Of a stretch of DNA of 64,000 nt, positions 1 through 9,558 are shown piece after piece. Below the pieces are notes generated by a model. The model was given only the letters and a program-made list of their open reading frames with translations, made no database searches and was not told where the DNA came from. Each line of letters opens with the position of its first letter. The stretch's first letter is position 1. The stretch comes from Nocardioides sp. (GTDB lineage: Bacteria; Actinomycetota; Actinomycetes; Propionibacteriales; Nocardioidaceae): NCBI GenBank assembly GCA_037045645.1, contig JBAOIH010000001.1:372001-436000 (forward strand), given 5' to 3'. The translations under genes were made by a program, and so were the position numbers.

Positions 1-1
1 T

Positions 2-952
2 GTCGAGATCAAGATCGACGGGCTGACCAAGTCGTTCGGCAGCCAACTGATCTGGCGTGACGTCACGCTGGATATCCCCGCAGGCGAGATCTGCGTGATG
101 CTCGGGCCGTCCGGCACCGGCAAGTCGGTGCTGTTGAAGACCCTGATCGGGCTGATCAAGCCTGACAGTGGCTCGGTCGTGATCGAGGGCGTCGATATCG
201 CCAGCTGCCCCGAGCGTGAGCTCTATGAGATCCGCAAGCTCTTCGGCGTTCTCTTCCAAGACGGCGCGATGTTCGGCTCGATGAACTTGTACGACAACGT
301 GGCGTTCCCGTTGCGCGAGCACACCAAGAAGTCCGAGTCCGAGATCCGCAACGTCGTGATGGAGAAGATGGATCTCGTCGGGCTGCTCGGTGCCGAGGAC
401 AAGCTGCCCGGCGAGATCTCGGGCGGCATGCGCAAACGCGCCGGCCTGGCGCGAGCACTCGTACTCGACCCCGAGATCGTGCTCTTCGACGAGCCCGACT
501 CAGGCCTCGACCCGGTCAGGACGGCCTTCCTCAACCAGTTGATCGTCGACCTCAACGCCCAGATCGACGCGACCTTCCTGATCGTCACCCACGACATCAA
601 CACCGCGCGTACGGTGCCCGACAACATCGGACTGCTCTATCACAAGCACCTGGCGATGTTCGGCCCCCGCGAAGCGTTGCTCAGTTCCGAGGAGCCGGTC
701 GTACGCCAGTTCCTCAACGCGCAGAAAGTCGGCCCGATCGGCATGTCCGAGGAGAAGGACGCCGACGAACTCGAGGCGGAGAAGGACCAGGAACTCCCGC
801 CGCTGCCGCCGATCCCGCATCAGCTCGAGCCGTCCAACGGCATCGCGCGCCGCAGCCAGCGACCGCCGGGGGAGTGGTGCCGTCAGAACGGGGTGACCCC
901 GCCTCCGGGCTCCTTCGGGTCCGCGAACGCGGGCCTCGCGCCGGGGGCGTGA
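2..952 (+). CDS. Mce-system ABC transporter ATPase (MceG/Mkl type), 5' end outside window
   Basis: This is the cytoplasmic ATPase that powers Mce-type lipid import. The reading frame is open from base 2, so the first residues lie upstream of the window. Visible motifs are Walker A GPSGTGKS, a Q-loop (LFQDGAMFG), the ABC signature ISGGMRKRAGLARAL, Walker B IVLFDEPDSGLDP and the switch histidine in LIVTHD. The non-standard signature SGGMRKR is typical of MlaF/Mkl ATPases. After the ATPase fold comes an acidic, proline-rich tail of roughly 70 residues. The gene sits directly before two permease genes; in mycobacteria mceG is unlinked from mce loci, whereas here it leads the operon. Confidence 0.93.
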   Translation, partial: VEIKIDGLTKSFGSQLIWRDVTLDIPAGEICVMLGPSGTGKSVLLKTLIGLIKPDSGSVVIEGVDIASCPERELYEIRKLFGVLFQDGAMFGSMNLYDNVAFPLREHTKKSESEIRNVVMEKMDLVGLLGAEDKLPGEISGGMRKRAGLARALVLDPEIVLFDEPDSGLDPVRTAFLNQLIVDLNAQIDATFLIVTHDINTARTVPDNIGLLYHKHLAMFGPREALLSSEEPVVRQFLNAQKVGPIGMSEEKDADELEAEKDQELPPLPPIPHQLEPSNGIARRSQRPPGEWCRQNGVTPPPGSFGSANAGLAPGA

Positions 953-958
953 GCCCCC

Positions 959-1741
959 ATGTCCACGGTCCTGCACAAGGCGACCGCGCCGATCGGCGCG
1001 GCAGGCAATCTCTTTGCCTTCGCCCTCGACGTGCTGCGCGGGCTGTTCCGTCGGCCGTTCCAGCTCAAGGAGTTCATCCAACAGGCGTGGTTCATCGCGT
1101 CGGTCACGATCATCCCGACCGCGCTGGTGGCGATCCCGTTCGGCGCGGTGATCGCGCTGCAGGTCGGCAGTCTGATCAAGCAGTTCGGGGCCCAGTCGTT
1201 CACGGGTTCGGCGAGCGTGCTCGCGGTGATCCAGCAGGCCGCCCCGATCGGCACCGCGCTGCTGATCGCGGGAGCCGGTGGCTCCGCGATCGCCGCCGAT
1301 CTGGGCGCCCGCAAGATCCGCGAAGAACTCGACGCGATGATGGTGCTGGGAATCGACCCTATCCAAAGACTCGTCGTGCCCCGGGTGCTGGCCTGCATGC
1401 TGGTCGCGGTCTTCCTCAACGGCATGGTCAGCGTCGTCGGCGTCGCGGGCGGCTACGTCTTCAACGTGATCCTGCAAGACGGCACGCCTGGTGCCTACCT
1501 GGCCAGCTTCACCGCACTCGCCCAGCTTCCCGACCTCTGGATCGGCCTGATCAAGGCCTGCACGTTCGGCTTGATCGCGGCGATCGTGGCGTCGTACAAA
1601 GGCATGAGCGCCGGTGGCGGCCCCAAAGGCGTCGGCGACGCGGTCAACGAGTCGGTCGTGATCACCTTCTTGCTGCTGTTCGTCGTCAACTTCGTCCTGA
1701 GCGCGATCTATCTCCAGGTCGTCCCCCCGAAGGCCGGTTGA
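959..1741 (+). CDS. YrbE/MlaE-family Mce permease, first copy
   Basis: This 260-residue integral membrane protein is the first of two MlaE-like permease subunits of the Mce importer. About five to six hydrophobic segments are visible. The family hallmark is the central stretch from about residue 100, GTALLIAGAGGSAIAADLGA followed by KIREELDAMMVLGIDP, which contains the conserved EExDAL-type coupling motif that contacts the ATPase. The ATG lies six bases after the ATPase stop. The partner gene follows three bases downstream, so the two are probably translated together. Confidence 0.93.
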   Translation: MSTVLHKATAPIGAAGNLFAFALDVLRGLFRRPFQLKEFIQQAWFIASVTIIPTALVAIPFGAVIALQVGSLIKQFGAQSFTGSASVLAVIQQAAPIGTALLIAGAGGSAIAADLGARKIREELDAMMVLGIDPIQRLVVPRVLACMLVAVFLNGMVSVVGVAGGYVFNVILQDGTPGAYLASFTALAQLPDLWIGLIKACTFGLIAAIVASYKGMSAGGGPKGVGDAVNESVVITFLLLFVVNFVLSAIYLQVVPPKAG

Positions 1742-1744
1742 GCG

Positions 1745-2566
1745 ATGGCCACCAGCATCGCGACCAGCCCGCTGAAAGGGCTCGACACCCTCGGCGGTCA
1801 ACTCGCCTTCTATCTCGGCGTGCTCAAGGCGGTGCCCCGTTCCATCACCCGCTACCCGCGCGAGATCATGCGGATCCTGGCCGAGGTCACCCTCGGGTCC
1901 GGTGCACTGGCCGTCATCGGTGGCACGGTCGGCGTGATCCTCGGCATGACGTTCTTCACCGGCGCCCAGGTCGGCTTGTCGGGGTACGCCGCCCTCAACC
2001 AACTCGGCACCTCAGCCTTCTCCGGTTTCATCTCGGCCTACTTCAACACCCGAGAGATCGCGCCCCTGGTCGCGGGCATCGCGCTGGCCGCCACGGTCGG
2101 CTGCGGCTTCACGGCCCAACTCGGCGCGATGCGGATCTCCGAGGAGGTCGACGCGCTGGAGGTGATGGCGATCCCCTCGATGCCGTTCCTGGTCGCCACG
2201 CGCGTCGTCGGCGGCCTGATCGCGATCGTGCCGCTCTACGTCGTCGGCCTGCTCTCGTCCTACTTCGCCAGCCGCCTGGTCGTCACGCAGTTCTACGGCC
2301 AATCCCCGGGGACGTACGACCACTACTTCCACCAGTTCCTGCCTCCCGGCGACGTGCTCTGGTCCTTCGGCAAGGTGCTCGTCTTCGCCGTCGTGGTGAT
2401 CCTGATCCACTGCTACCACGGCTTCACCGCTTCCGGCGGACCCGCCGGTGTCGGCGTCGCGGTGGGCCGCGCCGTGCGTACGTCCATCGTCGCCGTCAAC
2501 GTGATCGACCTGTTCCTCTCGATGGCGATCTGGGGTGCCACGACGACGGTGAGGTTGGCGGGATGA
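1745..2566 (+). CDS. YrbE/MlaE-family Mce permease, second copy
   Basis: This is the second permease subunit, 273 residues. The MlaE signature appears as CGFTAQLGAMRISEEVDALE near residues 120-140, including the coupling motif EEVDALEVMAIP. Hydrophobic helices occupy most of the rest. Actinobacterial Mce systems carry two different YrbE proteins that probably form a heterodimeric channel. The stop codon overlaps the ATG of the first Mce gene (ATGA), which indicates translational coupling. Confidence 0.93.
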   Translation: MATSIATSPLKGLDTLGGQLAFYLGVLKAVPRSITRYPREIMRILAEVTLGSGALAVIGGTVGVILGMTFFTGAQVGLSGYAALNQLGTSAFSGFISAYFNTREIAPLVAGIALAATVGCGFTAQLGAMRISEEVDALEVMAIPSMPFLVATRVVGGLIAIVPLYVVGLLSSYFASRLVVTQFYGQSPGTYDHYFHQFLPPGDVLWSFGKVLVFAVVVILIHCYHGFTASGGPAGVGVAVGRAVRTSIVAVNVIDLFLSMAIWGATTTVRLAG

Positions 2567-3828
2567 ACCACAGGGTCCTCGGTGCCGTCTTCCTCGCGCT
2601 GCTGCTCACCGGCGTCTACCTGACGTACGGCGTGTTCACCAAGAAGTTCACCTCCTATGACGAGGTGACACTCAAGGCGGGCAAGATCGGGCTGCAGTTG
2701 CCCGCCCGCGCGGATGTGAAAGTACGCGGCGTGCTCGTGGGCGAGGTGCTCGACTACGAACCGCACGAAGGCGGCGTCGACATCACGCTCGGCCTCTACC
2801 AAGACCAGCGCGAGCAGGTGCCGGCCAACGTGACCGGTCTGATCCTGCCCAAGACCCTCTTCGGTGAGAAGTACGTCTCGCTGATCATCCCCGACGGCGG
2901 TCCCAGCGGCGAGATCAAACCCGGTGCCACGATCGCCAAGGGCGCGGTGTCCATCGAGGTCGAGCAAGTGCTGGCCGACCTCTACCCGCTGCTTCGTGCC
3001 GTACGCCCCGCGGATCTCAACGCCACCCTCAACGCGCTCGCCACGGCGCTGGAGGGTCGCGGCGACGACATCGGGGAGAACCTGGAGACGCTCGACGGCT
3101 ATCTCAAGCGGCTCAATCCCCAGATCCCCGACATCGTCGAGGACCTCAAACTGACGACCGACGTCGCGCACCTCTACTCCGACGTGCTGCCCGAGGTCGC
3201 GGGGATCCTGCGCGACACCATCGTCACGACCGGCACGCTCAAGGGCCGTGCCAAGAAGCTCAACACGCTCTTCCAGGATGTGTCCGCGTTCTCCGCGACC
3301 ACCGAAAGGTTCCTCGACGCCAACGGCGACAACATCGTCAGGGTCGGCGAACTCGGTGCCGCACAACTGCGCGTGCTGGCCAAGTACGCCCCCGAATACC
3401 CCTGCCTGACCAAGGGGATCGTCGCCGCCGGCAAGTTGCAGGCGGCAACGTTTCGCGACTTCACCCTGCACATCGTGCTGGAGACGATCCCGAATCAACC
3501 GCGAGCGTACGGACCTGCCGATCGGCCCCGCTACGGCGAGAAGTCAGGGCCGAAGTGTCTGCACCTGCCGAACCCGCCCTTCACGCAGTCCAACCCCGCG
3601 ACCCAGCCGAACTTCGCCGACGGCGTCGACTCGCCCACCGGCAAAGGCACCATGCGTACGACCCCCGGATTCGCGCGTACGCCAGACCCCGCCGGCACCC
3701 AGGACGAGACTGCACTGCTCAAGGGCCTGCTGGGTCCGGCCCTGGGCAGCGCCCCTGACGCGGTCGATGACCTGGCCGTGCTCATGGTCGCGCCGATGGC
3801 GCGCGGAGCCGAGGTGAGTTATCGATGA
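2563..3828 (+). CDS. Mce family substrate-binding protein, position A
   Basis: This is the first of six Mce proteins, 421 residues. One N-terminal membrane anchor (residues about 5-25) is followed by an MlaD/Mce domain (about 35-115, with DVKVRGVLVGEVLDYE) and a long helical region that in Mce proteins builds the hydrophobic tunnel across the periplasm. A longer open frame extends upstream, but the ATG at 2563 is chosen because it overlaps the permease stop and begins right at the anchor. The C-terminal third is rich in proline and charged residues. Position in the operon, not homology detail, gives the A assignment. Confidence 0.9.
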   Translation: MNHRVLGAVFLALLLTGVYLTYGVFTKKFTSYDEVTLKAGKIGLQLPARADVKVRGVLVGEVLDYEPHEGGVDITLGLYQDQREQVPANVTGLILPKTLFGEKYVSLIIPDGGPSGEIKPGATIAKGAVSIEVEQVLADLYPLLRAVRPADLNATLNALATALEGRGDDIGENLETLDGYLKRLNPQIPDIVEDLKLTTDVAHLYSDVLPEVAGILRDTIVTTGTLKGRAKKLNTLFQDVSAFSATTERFLDANGDNIVRVGELGAAQLRVLAKYAPEYPCLTKGIVAAGKLQAATFRDFTLHIVLETIPNQPRAYGPADRPRYGEKSGPKCLHLPNPPFTQSNPATQPNFADGVDSPTGKGTMRTTPGFARTPDPAGTQDETALLKGLLGPALGSAPDAVDDLAVLMVAPMARGAEVSYR

Positions 3829-4853
3829 TCCTCGACAAGAAGACCAGCGTCGACCTGGTCCGGCTCGCCATCTTCATGCTGGTCACCTCGCTGGCCACCG
3901 GCCTGCTCGTGATCCTGGTCGGCAACCTGACCTTCGGCAGCAGCCGCGAATACCGGGCCGTCTTCAGTGATGCGACAGGTGTGGTGAAAGGTGACGACGT
4001 CCGGGTAGCCGGGGTCAAGGTCGGCTCTGTCAAGGAGATCGAGGTCTTCGAGCGCACCCGCGCCCTGATCACCTTCGACGTCGCCGACACGACCACGATC
4101 AGCCGCGCGACGACCGCGCAACTGAGGTTTCGCAACCTGGTCGGACAGCGCTATCTGTCGTTGTCCGACGGCATCGGGGACGTGACCCGCCTCCAGGCGG
4201 GCGCGACGATCCCGCTCGCGCAGACCGAGCCCGCACTCGACCTGACGGTGCTGTTCAACGGGTTCAAGCCACTCTTCCAGGCGCTGTCGCCCAAGGACGT
4301 GAACACGCTGTCCTACGAGATCATCCAGGTCTTCCAGGGTGAGGGCGGCACGCTCGAAGACTTGCTCCAGCACACGGCCTCGGTCACCCAGACGCTCGCG
4401 AGCCGCGACCAGATCATCGGTGACCTGATCCGCAACCTGAACAAGGTGCTGGTCCGCGTGGGGCGGCGCGACAAGGAACTAGGGCAACTGATCGCGAGTT
4501 TCCGCCGCCTGGTGGGCGGGCTGAAGAAGGATCGGTACGCCATCCTCGACTCGCTCGACGGCATCTCCTCCCTCTCGGTCGAGACCGCCCAACTGGTGGC
4601 CGGAATCCGTGAGCCCTTCACCCGCGACATCAAGCAACTGCGCGTCACCGCGGCCAACCTCGACAAGAACAAGGGCGAGATCGACCGCGCGCTGCAGGTG
4701 CTGCCGATCAAACTGGAGAAGGTTGGGCGTACGGCCACCTACGGCTCCTGGTTCAACTTCTATCTGTGCCAGTTCCAGGGCCGGGTCACACTGCCGACCG
4801 GGCAGGCGTTGCCGGTCAGCTACAACACCGGATCGGACAGGTGTTCGCTGTGA
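3825..4853 (+). CDS. Mce family protein, position B
   Basis: This 342-residue protein has an N-terminal membrane anchor (VRLAIFMLVTSLATGLLVIL) and an Mce domain around residues 40-120 containing GDDVRVAGVKVGSVKEIE. Helical segments follow, and a short C-terminal part has two cysteines. The ATGA overlap with the preceding stop continues the coupled operon. It is inferred to be a structural subunit of the hexameric Mce tunnel and not a catalytic protein. Confidence 0.9.
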   Translation: MILDKKTSVDLVRLAIFMLVTSLATGLLVILVGNLTFGSSREYRAVFSDATGVVKGDDVRVAGVKVGSVKEIEVFERTRALITFDVADTTTISRATTAQLRFRNLVGQRYLSLSDGIGDVTRLQAGATIPLAQTEPALDLTVLFNGFKPLFQALSPKDVNTLSYEIIQVFQGEGGTLEDLLQHTASVTQTLASRDQIIGDLIRNLNKVLVRVGRRDKELGQLIASFRRLVGGLKKDRYAILDSLDGISSLSVETAQLVAGIREPFTRDIKQLRVTAANLDKNKGEIDRALQVLPIKLEKVGRTATYGSWFNFYLCQFQGRVTLPTGQALPVSYNTGSDRCSL

Positions 4854-5815
4854 TTCCCTTCCGCGAGCGCAACCCCGTCGTCGTGGGGGCCGTCTCGATC
4901 GCCGTCCTGCTCGGTCTGCTCTTCGCTGCGTTCCGCGCCCAGGACCTGCCGATCATCGGCGGGGGAGACACCTACTACGCGGCCTTCTCCGAAGCGGGTG
5001 GGTTGAAGCAGAACGACGAGGTCCGCATCGCCGGTGTCCGGGTCGGGAAGGTGCAGGCGGTCGAGATCGACGGCGACCACGTACGCGTGGAGTTCCGGGT
5101 GCAAGGTGATGCGGCCTTCGGCCCGCAGACCGTGGCGGCCATCAAGATCAAGACCCTGCTCGGCTCGATGTTCTTGTCCCTCGACCCCGTGGGTGAGGGC
5201 CAGATGAAAAAAGGTGCTGAGATCCCGCTGGAGCGGACCACGTCGCCCTACGACGTCGTGGAGGCCTTCGCCGGTTTGGCAGACACGGCCGAGGAGATCG
5301 ACACCGACCAGTTGGCGCGCTCCCTCACCACGGTCGCCGACCTGACCCGCAACACCCCCGAAGAGTTCCGCGGCGCTTTGACCGGTCTGTCGTCGCTGTC
5401 GCGCAACGTCGCAAAACGCGACGACCAGATCAACAGCCTGCTCAAGAACCTCGGCAACGTCTCCACGATCCTCGACAAGCGCGATGACGACATCATCGCG
5501 CTGATGAGCGACGCCGATGTGCTCTTCAGCGCACTGGTCGACCGACGTGAGCAGATCCACCGGTTGCTCACCTCGACCTCGAAGCTCTCGCGAGAACTGC
5601 GACGCCTCGTACGGGAGAGCCGCGCCGATCTCAAGCCGGCCCTGACCCATCTGGAGAACGTCGTGGCCGTCCTCAACAAGAACGAGGACAACCTCGACAA
5701 CTCGCTGCGATTGATGGCGCCCTTCTATCGCGTGTTCGCCAACACGCTGGGCACCGGACCGTGGTTCGACACCTACATCCAGAACATGCCGCCCGCACCG
5801 CAGGTAGGAGGCTGA
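4850..5815 (+). CDS. Mce family protein, position C
   Basis: I place the start at GTG 4850, giving 321 residues. It overlaps the previous stop as GTGA and the anchor begins a few residues later (VVVGAVSIAVLLGLLFAAF). Upstream in-frame codons (for example GTG 4841) read through the previous gene and add only non-conserved sequence. The Mce domain spans roughly residues 35-115 (DEVRIAGVRVGKVQAVEID), followed by helical tunnel-forming sequence. It is the third of six Mce paralogues in order. Confidence 0.88.
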   Translation: MIPFRERNPVVVGAVSIAVLLGLLFAAFRAQDLPIIGGGDTYYAAFSEAGGLKQNDEVRIAGVRVGKVQAVEIDGDHVRVEFRVQGDAAFGPQTVAAIKIKTLLGSMFLSLDPVGEGQMKKGAEIPLERTTSPYDVVEAFAGLADTAEEIDTDQLARSLTTVADLTRNTPEEFRGALTGLSSLSRNVAKRDDQINSLLKNLGNVSTILDKRDDDIIALMSDADVLFSALVDRREQIHRLLTSTSKLSRELRRLVRESRADLKPALTHLENVVAVLNKNEDNLDNSLRLMAPFYRVFANTLGTGPWFDTYIQNMPPAPQVGG

Positions 5816-5816
5816 C

Positions 5817-6950
5817 ATGGACCTCAGGAAGTACGCGCTCCCCGCGGCGCTGCTCGCGCTGGTGGCCGTGATGGCGTTCACGGTGTTGGGCCGAGGGGAG
5901 GACGCCAAGACGTTGACCGCGCACTTCCCGCGCGCGATCTCGGTCTTCGAGGGCAGTGACGTACGCGTGCTCGGCGTCTCGGTCGGCAAGGTCGACTCGG
6001 TGACGCCGTCCGGTACGGAGGTCATCGTCAAGATGCACTACTCCGGCGTGACGCTGCCCGAGGACGCCCAGGCGATCATCGTGGCGCCGAGCATCGTCGG
6101 CGATCGCTTCGTGCAGTTGACCCCGGTCTTCGGCAAGGGCGACACCGCGATGGAAGACGGCGCTGTGCTCCGCGCCGATCGCACCTCGGTTCCGCTCGAA
6201 CTCGACCAGGTCTATGCCAGCCTCGACGACCTCAACGTCGCGCTCGGTCCGACGGGGGCCAACAAACACGGCGCGCTCTCGGATCTGCTCGCTGTCACGG
6301 CCGACAACTTCGACGGCCAGGGCAAGGGCTTCCGGCAGACGATCGCCGACTTCTCGACGCTCACCGGCACTCTGGATCGCAATCGCGACGACCTGTTCGG
6401 CACCGCCGCCAAGTTGCAGCGGTTCCTGCGCACGCTGGCCGAGAACGACCAGACCGTACGCCAGTTCAACGGCTCGCTGGCCCGCGTCTCCGAGATGCTC
6501 GCCGGCGAACGCAAGGCGCTCACATCGTCCTTGCGAAACCTGGGCCTGGCCATGCGTACGGTCTCGAAGTTCGTCAAGGACAACCGCGCGAGCCTGGGGC
6601 GCAACATCACGGGCCTCAACCGAGTCTCCAAGGTGTTGGTCAAGCAGCGCGACGCCCTCGACGAGGTGCTGCGGGTCGGGCCGCTGGCGCTGAACAACCT
6701 GGCCCTGACCTACAACCCGCAGGCGGGCACGCTGGACACCCGCGCCAACCTGGGCGAGATCGTCAGCCAACTGGAGAGCAATCCCGCCCTGCTGCTGTGC
6801 AGCTTCGTCGGGCAACTGCCGCAAGGCGAAGAGACCTGCGACACGATCAAGGGCATCTTGCCGCGCCCCGGCGCGTTCACGGGCGGGGCGCGCGGCCAGG
6901 ACGTCTTCGATCCCACCCTGGGTGGCCTGGTGCAGGAGGACGACCGATGA
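5817..6950 (+). CDS. Mce family protein, position D
   Basis: This is the 377-residue fourth Mce protein. It has an N-terminal signal-anchor (LPAALLALVAVMAFTVL), an Mce domain with SDVRVLGVSVGKVDSV, a long helical region, and a C-terminal segment with a pair of cysteines (LLCSFVGQLP and EETCD) that may be disulfide bonded. The start codon is preceded by a good GTAGGAGG-type ribosome binding site at 5805-5812. The stop overlaps the next start as ATGA. Confidence 0.9.
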   Translation: MDLRKYALPAALLALVAVMAFTVLGRGEDAKTLTAHFPRAISVFEGSDVRVLGVSVGKVDSVTPSGTEVIVKMHYSGVTLPEDAQAIIVAPSIVGDRFVQLTPVFGKGDTAMEDGAVLRADRTSVPLELDQVYASLDDLNVALGPTGANKHGALSDLLAVTADNFDGQGKGFRQTIADFSTLTGTLDRNRDDLFGTAAKLQRFLRTLAENDQTVRQFNGSLARVSEMLAGERKALTSSLRNLGLAMRTVSKFVKDNRASLGRNITGLNRVSKVLVKQRDALDEVLRVGPLALNNLALTYNPQAGTLDTRANLGEIVSQLESNPALLLCSFVGQLPQGEETCDTIKGILPRPGAFTGGARGQDVFDPTLGGLVQEDDR

Positions 6951-8284
6951 GGAGAGTGGTGCGTACGATCGCCGCTGTCATCAGCGCCTGCCTGTTGTTG
7001 AGCGGCTGCGACTTCGACGTCTACAAGTTGCCGTTGCCCGGTGGTGCGGACACCGGGGCGCGGCCGATGACCGTGACCGCCCAGTTCCGCGACGTGCTCG
7101 ACCTGGTGCCCAACAGCACGGTGAAGTTCAACGACGTCACGGTCGGCAAGGTCAAGGACATCGAGTTGGAGGCCGACACGGCCGTGGCGACACTCGAACT
7201 CAGACGCGGCCTCGAACTGCCCGACAACGTCACCGCTCAACTGCGCCAGACCAGTCTGCTCGGCGAGAAGTTCGTCTCGCTCGATATTCCGGCCGACGGT
7301 GGCCGCGGAAGACTCGGCGACGGCGACGTGATCACCTTGGCGCAGACAGGTCGCAATCCCGAGGTCGAAGAGGTGCTCGGAGCTCTCAGCCTGCTGCTCA
7401 ACGGCGGCGGCGTGGGACAGCTCAAGACCATCTCCACCGAACTGAACGAGGTCTTGAAGGGCCGTGAAGGCTCCGCGCGCTCGGTGCTGCGCCAACTGCG
7501 TACGTTCATGGGCCAACTCGACTCCCACAAGGGTGACATCGTCACCGCGCTCGAAGCACTCAACCGTTTGTCCGTGACGGCCAATCGGCACATGGACGAC
7601 ATCGAGGCGGCCCTCGACGAACTCCCGTCAGCCGTGGACTCGATCCACGAGCAACGCGGTGATCTGGTCAAGATGCTCAAGTCGCTCAACAAGCTCAGCG
7701 GAGTCGGCACCCGGGTGATCCGGCTGTCCAAGACGTCCACCATCGACGCGCTGACCCAACTGGATCCCGTGCTGACGCAACTGGCCAAGACCGGGGACGA
7801 TTTCGCGAACTCGTTCCACGTCTTCTTGACCTATCCGTTCGTGGACGAGGTCGTGGGCCGCGACCCGCAGGTGGCACGCAACCTGCACATGGGCGACTAC
7901 ACCAACCTGTCGATCACCCTGGACGTCGACCTCGGAGCACTGCCGACGACGCTGCCGAGTCTGCCGACGGGGTTGCCGACGATCCTGCCCACCCTGCCGA
8001 CCCTTCCGACCGGGCTCCCGACCGGACTTCCGACGTTGCCGAGCATCCCGACCACGATGCTTCCCACCGAACTCCCGAGCGTGAACACCTCGTTGCCGAC
8101 GGCACTGCCGACCCTGCCCACCGGGCTGCCCACCCTGCCGCGCGCGGAGCCGGTGTCGTGGCGCAAGCCGCGGGCTTCGTACGACTCCCGTGGTCCCACG
8201 ATGCGCCAGCTTGCAAGGGCCTTCGATCCCGCGTTGGTGTCACTGCTGGTGCCGGCCATGGTCCCGGGGGAGGCCCGGCGATGA
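6947..8284 (+). CDS. Mce family lipoprotein, position E
   Basis: This 445-residue Mce protein is a lipoprotein: the N-terminus ends in the lipobox LLLSGC at about residues 17-22, as in LprK/MceE of mycobacteria. The Mce domain (about 40-125, with VKFNDVTVGKVKDIE) is followed by the helical region. The tail, about residues 330-395, is an unusual low-complexity run of Leu-Pro-Thr units such as LPTLPTLPTGLPTGLPTLP. A longer frame exists upstream, but ATG 6947 overlaps the previous stop and begins the signal peptide, so it is preferred. Confidence 0.9.
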   Translation: MRRVVRTIAAVISACLLLSGCDFDVYKLPLPGGADTGARPMTVTAQFRDVLDLVPNSTVKFNDVTVGKVKDIELEADTAVATLELRRGLELPDNVTAQLRQTSLLGEKFVSLDIPADGGRGRLGDGDVITLAQTGRNPEVEEVLGALSLLLNGGGVGQLKTISTELNEVLKGREGSARSVLRQLRTFMGQLDSHKGDIVTALEALNRLSVTANRHMDDIEAALDELPSAVDSIHEQRGDLVKMLKSLNKLSGVGTRVIRLSKTSTIDALTQLDPVLTQLAKTGDDFANSFHVFLTYPFVDEVVGRDPQVARNLHMGDYTNLSITLDVDLGALPTTLPSLPTGLPTILPTLPTLPTGLPTGLPTLPSIPTTMLPTELPSVNTSLPTALPTLPTGLPTLPRAEPVSWRKPRASYDSRGPTMRQLARAFDPALVSLLVPAMVPGEARR

Positions 8285-9558
8285 TCACCAAACGCACCAG
8301 GATGCAGTTGATCGCCTTCGTGATCATCACCTTGCTCGGCGTCAGCTATGTCGGCGCGAAGTACGCCCGGCTCGACCGGCTCTTCACTGATGACACCTAT
8401 ACGGTCGTGGCGCACTTCGCCGACTCCGGCGGTGCGTTCGTCGGCGCGCTAGTGACCTATCGCGGCGTGACGGTCGGGCGGATCGAGGACATGGAGGTCA
8501 CCCGGGGCGGCGTCGACGTCGCCTTGGGCATCGAGCGGTCGTACGACCAGATCCCCGCCGATGCCCGCGCCCTGGTGGGCAACCGGTCGGCGGTGGGGGA
8601 GCAGTACGTCGAACTGCAACCGCAGACCGACGCCAAGCCCTATCTGCGCGAGGGTGCCGAGATCGCGCAGGCCGACACCGCGCTGCCGATCAGCACCACC
8701 CAATTGCTGGGCAACCTCAGTGAGACGGTTGAGTCGGTCGACCAGCGCGACCTGCGTACGGTCGTCGGCGAACTCGGTCTCGCCTTCGGGGGCGCGGGTC
8801 GCGACCTCAGCACGATCATCGACTCGTCGAACCGGTTCATCGGCACGGCCAACGAGAACTTCGACGTGACCACCGCACTGATCCGCGACGGCAACACGGT
8901 CTTGCGGGGGCAGATCGCCTCGGCGCGCAACATCCGTGTCTTCGCCAAACGCTTCCGTCAGTTCTCCGGCGCGATGGTCGGGGCCGACCAGGATCTGCGT
9001 CGTGTGATCGACAACGGCAGCGCCACGGCCAACCAGTTGCGTCGCTTCCTCGAAGACAACGAGGTGGATCTGGCCGAATTGCTCAACAACCTGGTCACCA
9101 CCGGCGAGGTCGTCGTACGCCGACTCGACGGGGTCGAGCAGATCCTCGCGCTCTATCCCTATGTCGTCGAGGGCGGGTTCACGGTCGTGGCCAAGACTGC
9201 GTCGACCGGTCAGTACGACGCCCACTTCGGCCTGGTGCTGACCGAACACAAGCTGTGCCACCGTGGCTATGAAGGCACCGACCGGCGCCCGCCCCAAGAC
9301 GGCTCCAACCGGCCGATGGCCGTGAACGCGCGCTGCACCGAACCGGCGAGCGCGACCAATGCGCGCGGCGCGCAGCATGCGCCCAACCGGGCGGGCGCGC
9401 TGACGCCGGTGGCTGCATATGACCCCGCCACGCGTGACCTCACCTGGGGTGACTCGTTGAGTGCAGCAGGGGCTGATCGGCCGGCTCCGGCCACTCTTGG
9501 GGAGGAGACGTGGAAATGGCTCTACTTGCAGCCCTTGACCGCCGCAACCGTTCGCTGA
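8281..9558 (+). CDS. Mce family protein, position F
   Basis: This is the last Mce paralogue of the operon, 425 residues from ATG 8281, which overlaps the preceding stop. It has an anchor (LIAFVIITLLGVSYVGAKY), an Mce domain with ALVTYRGVTVGRIEDMEV, helical sequence, and a polar C-terminal region with three cysteines. With A-E it would complete the six-protein tunnel expected for an actinobacterial Mce complex. Its 3' end overlaps the next gene by 49 bases. Confidence 0.9.
   Translation: MITKRTRMQLIAFVIITLLGVSYVGAKYARLDRLFTDDTYTVVAHFADSGGAFVGALVTYRGVTVGRIEDMEVTRGGVDVALGIERSYDQIPADARALVGNRSAVGEQYVELQPQTDAKPYLREGAEIAQADTALPISTTQLLGNLSETVESVDQRDLRTVVGELGLAFGGAGRDLSTIIDSSNRFIGTANENFDVTTALIRDGNTVLRGQIASARNIRVFAKRFRQFSGAMVGADQDLRRVIDNGSATANQLRRFLEDNEVDLAELLNNLVTTGEVVVRRLDGVEQILALYPYVVEGGFTVVAKTASTGQYDAHFGLVLTEHKLCHRGYEGTDRRPPQDGSNRPMAVNARCTEPASATNARGAQHAPNRAGALTPVAAYDPATRDLTWGDSLSAAGADRPAPATLGEETWKWLYLQPLTAATVR

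Noticed and set aside
874..2562. Long open frame upstream of and continuous with the first Mce gene
   Set aside because: It overlaps both permease genes in another frame, is Arg/Pro/Gly-rich as shadow frames in high-GC DNA are, and the Mce protein begins naturally at 2563 with an ATGA overlap.
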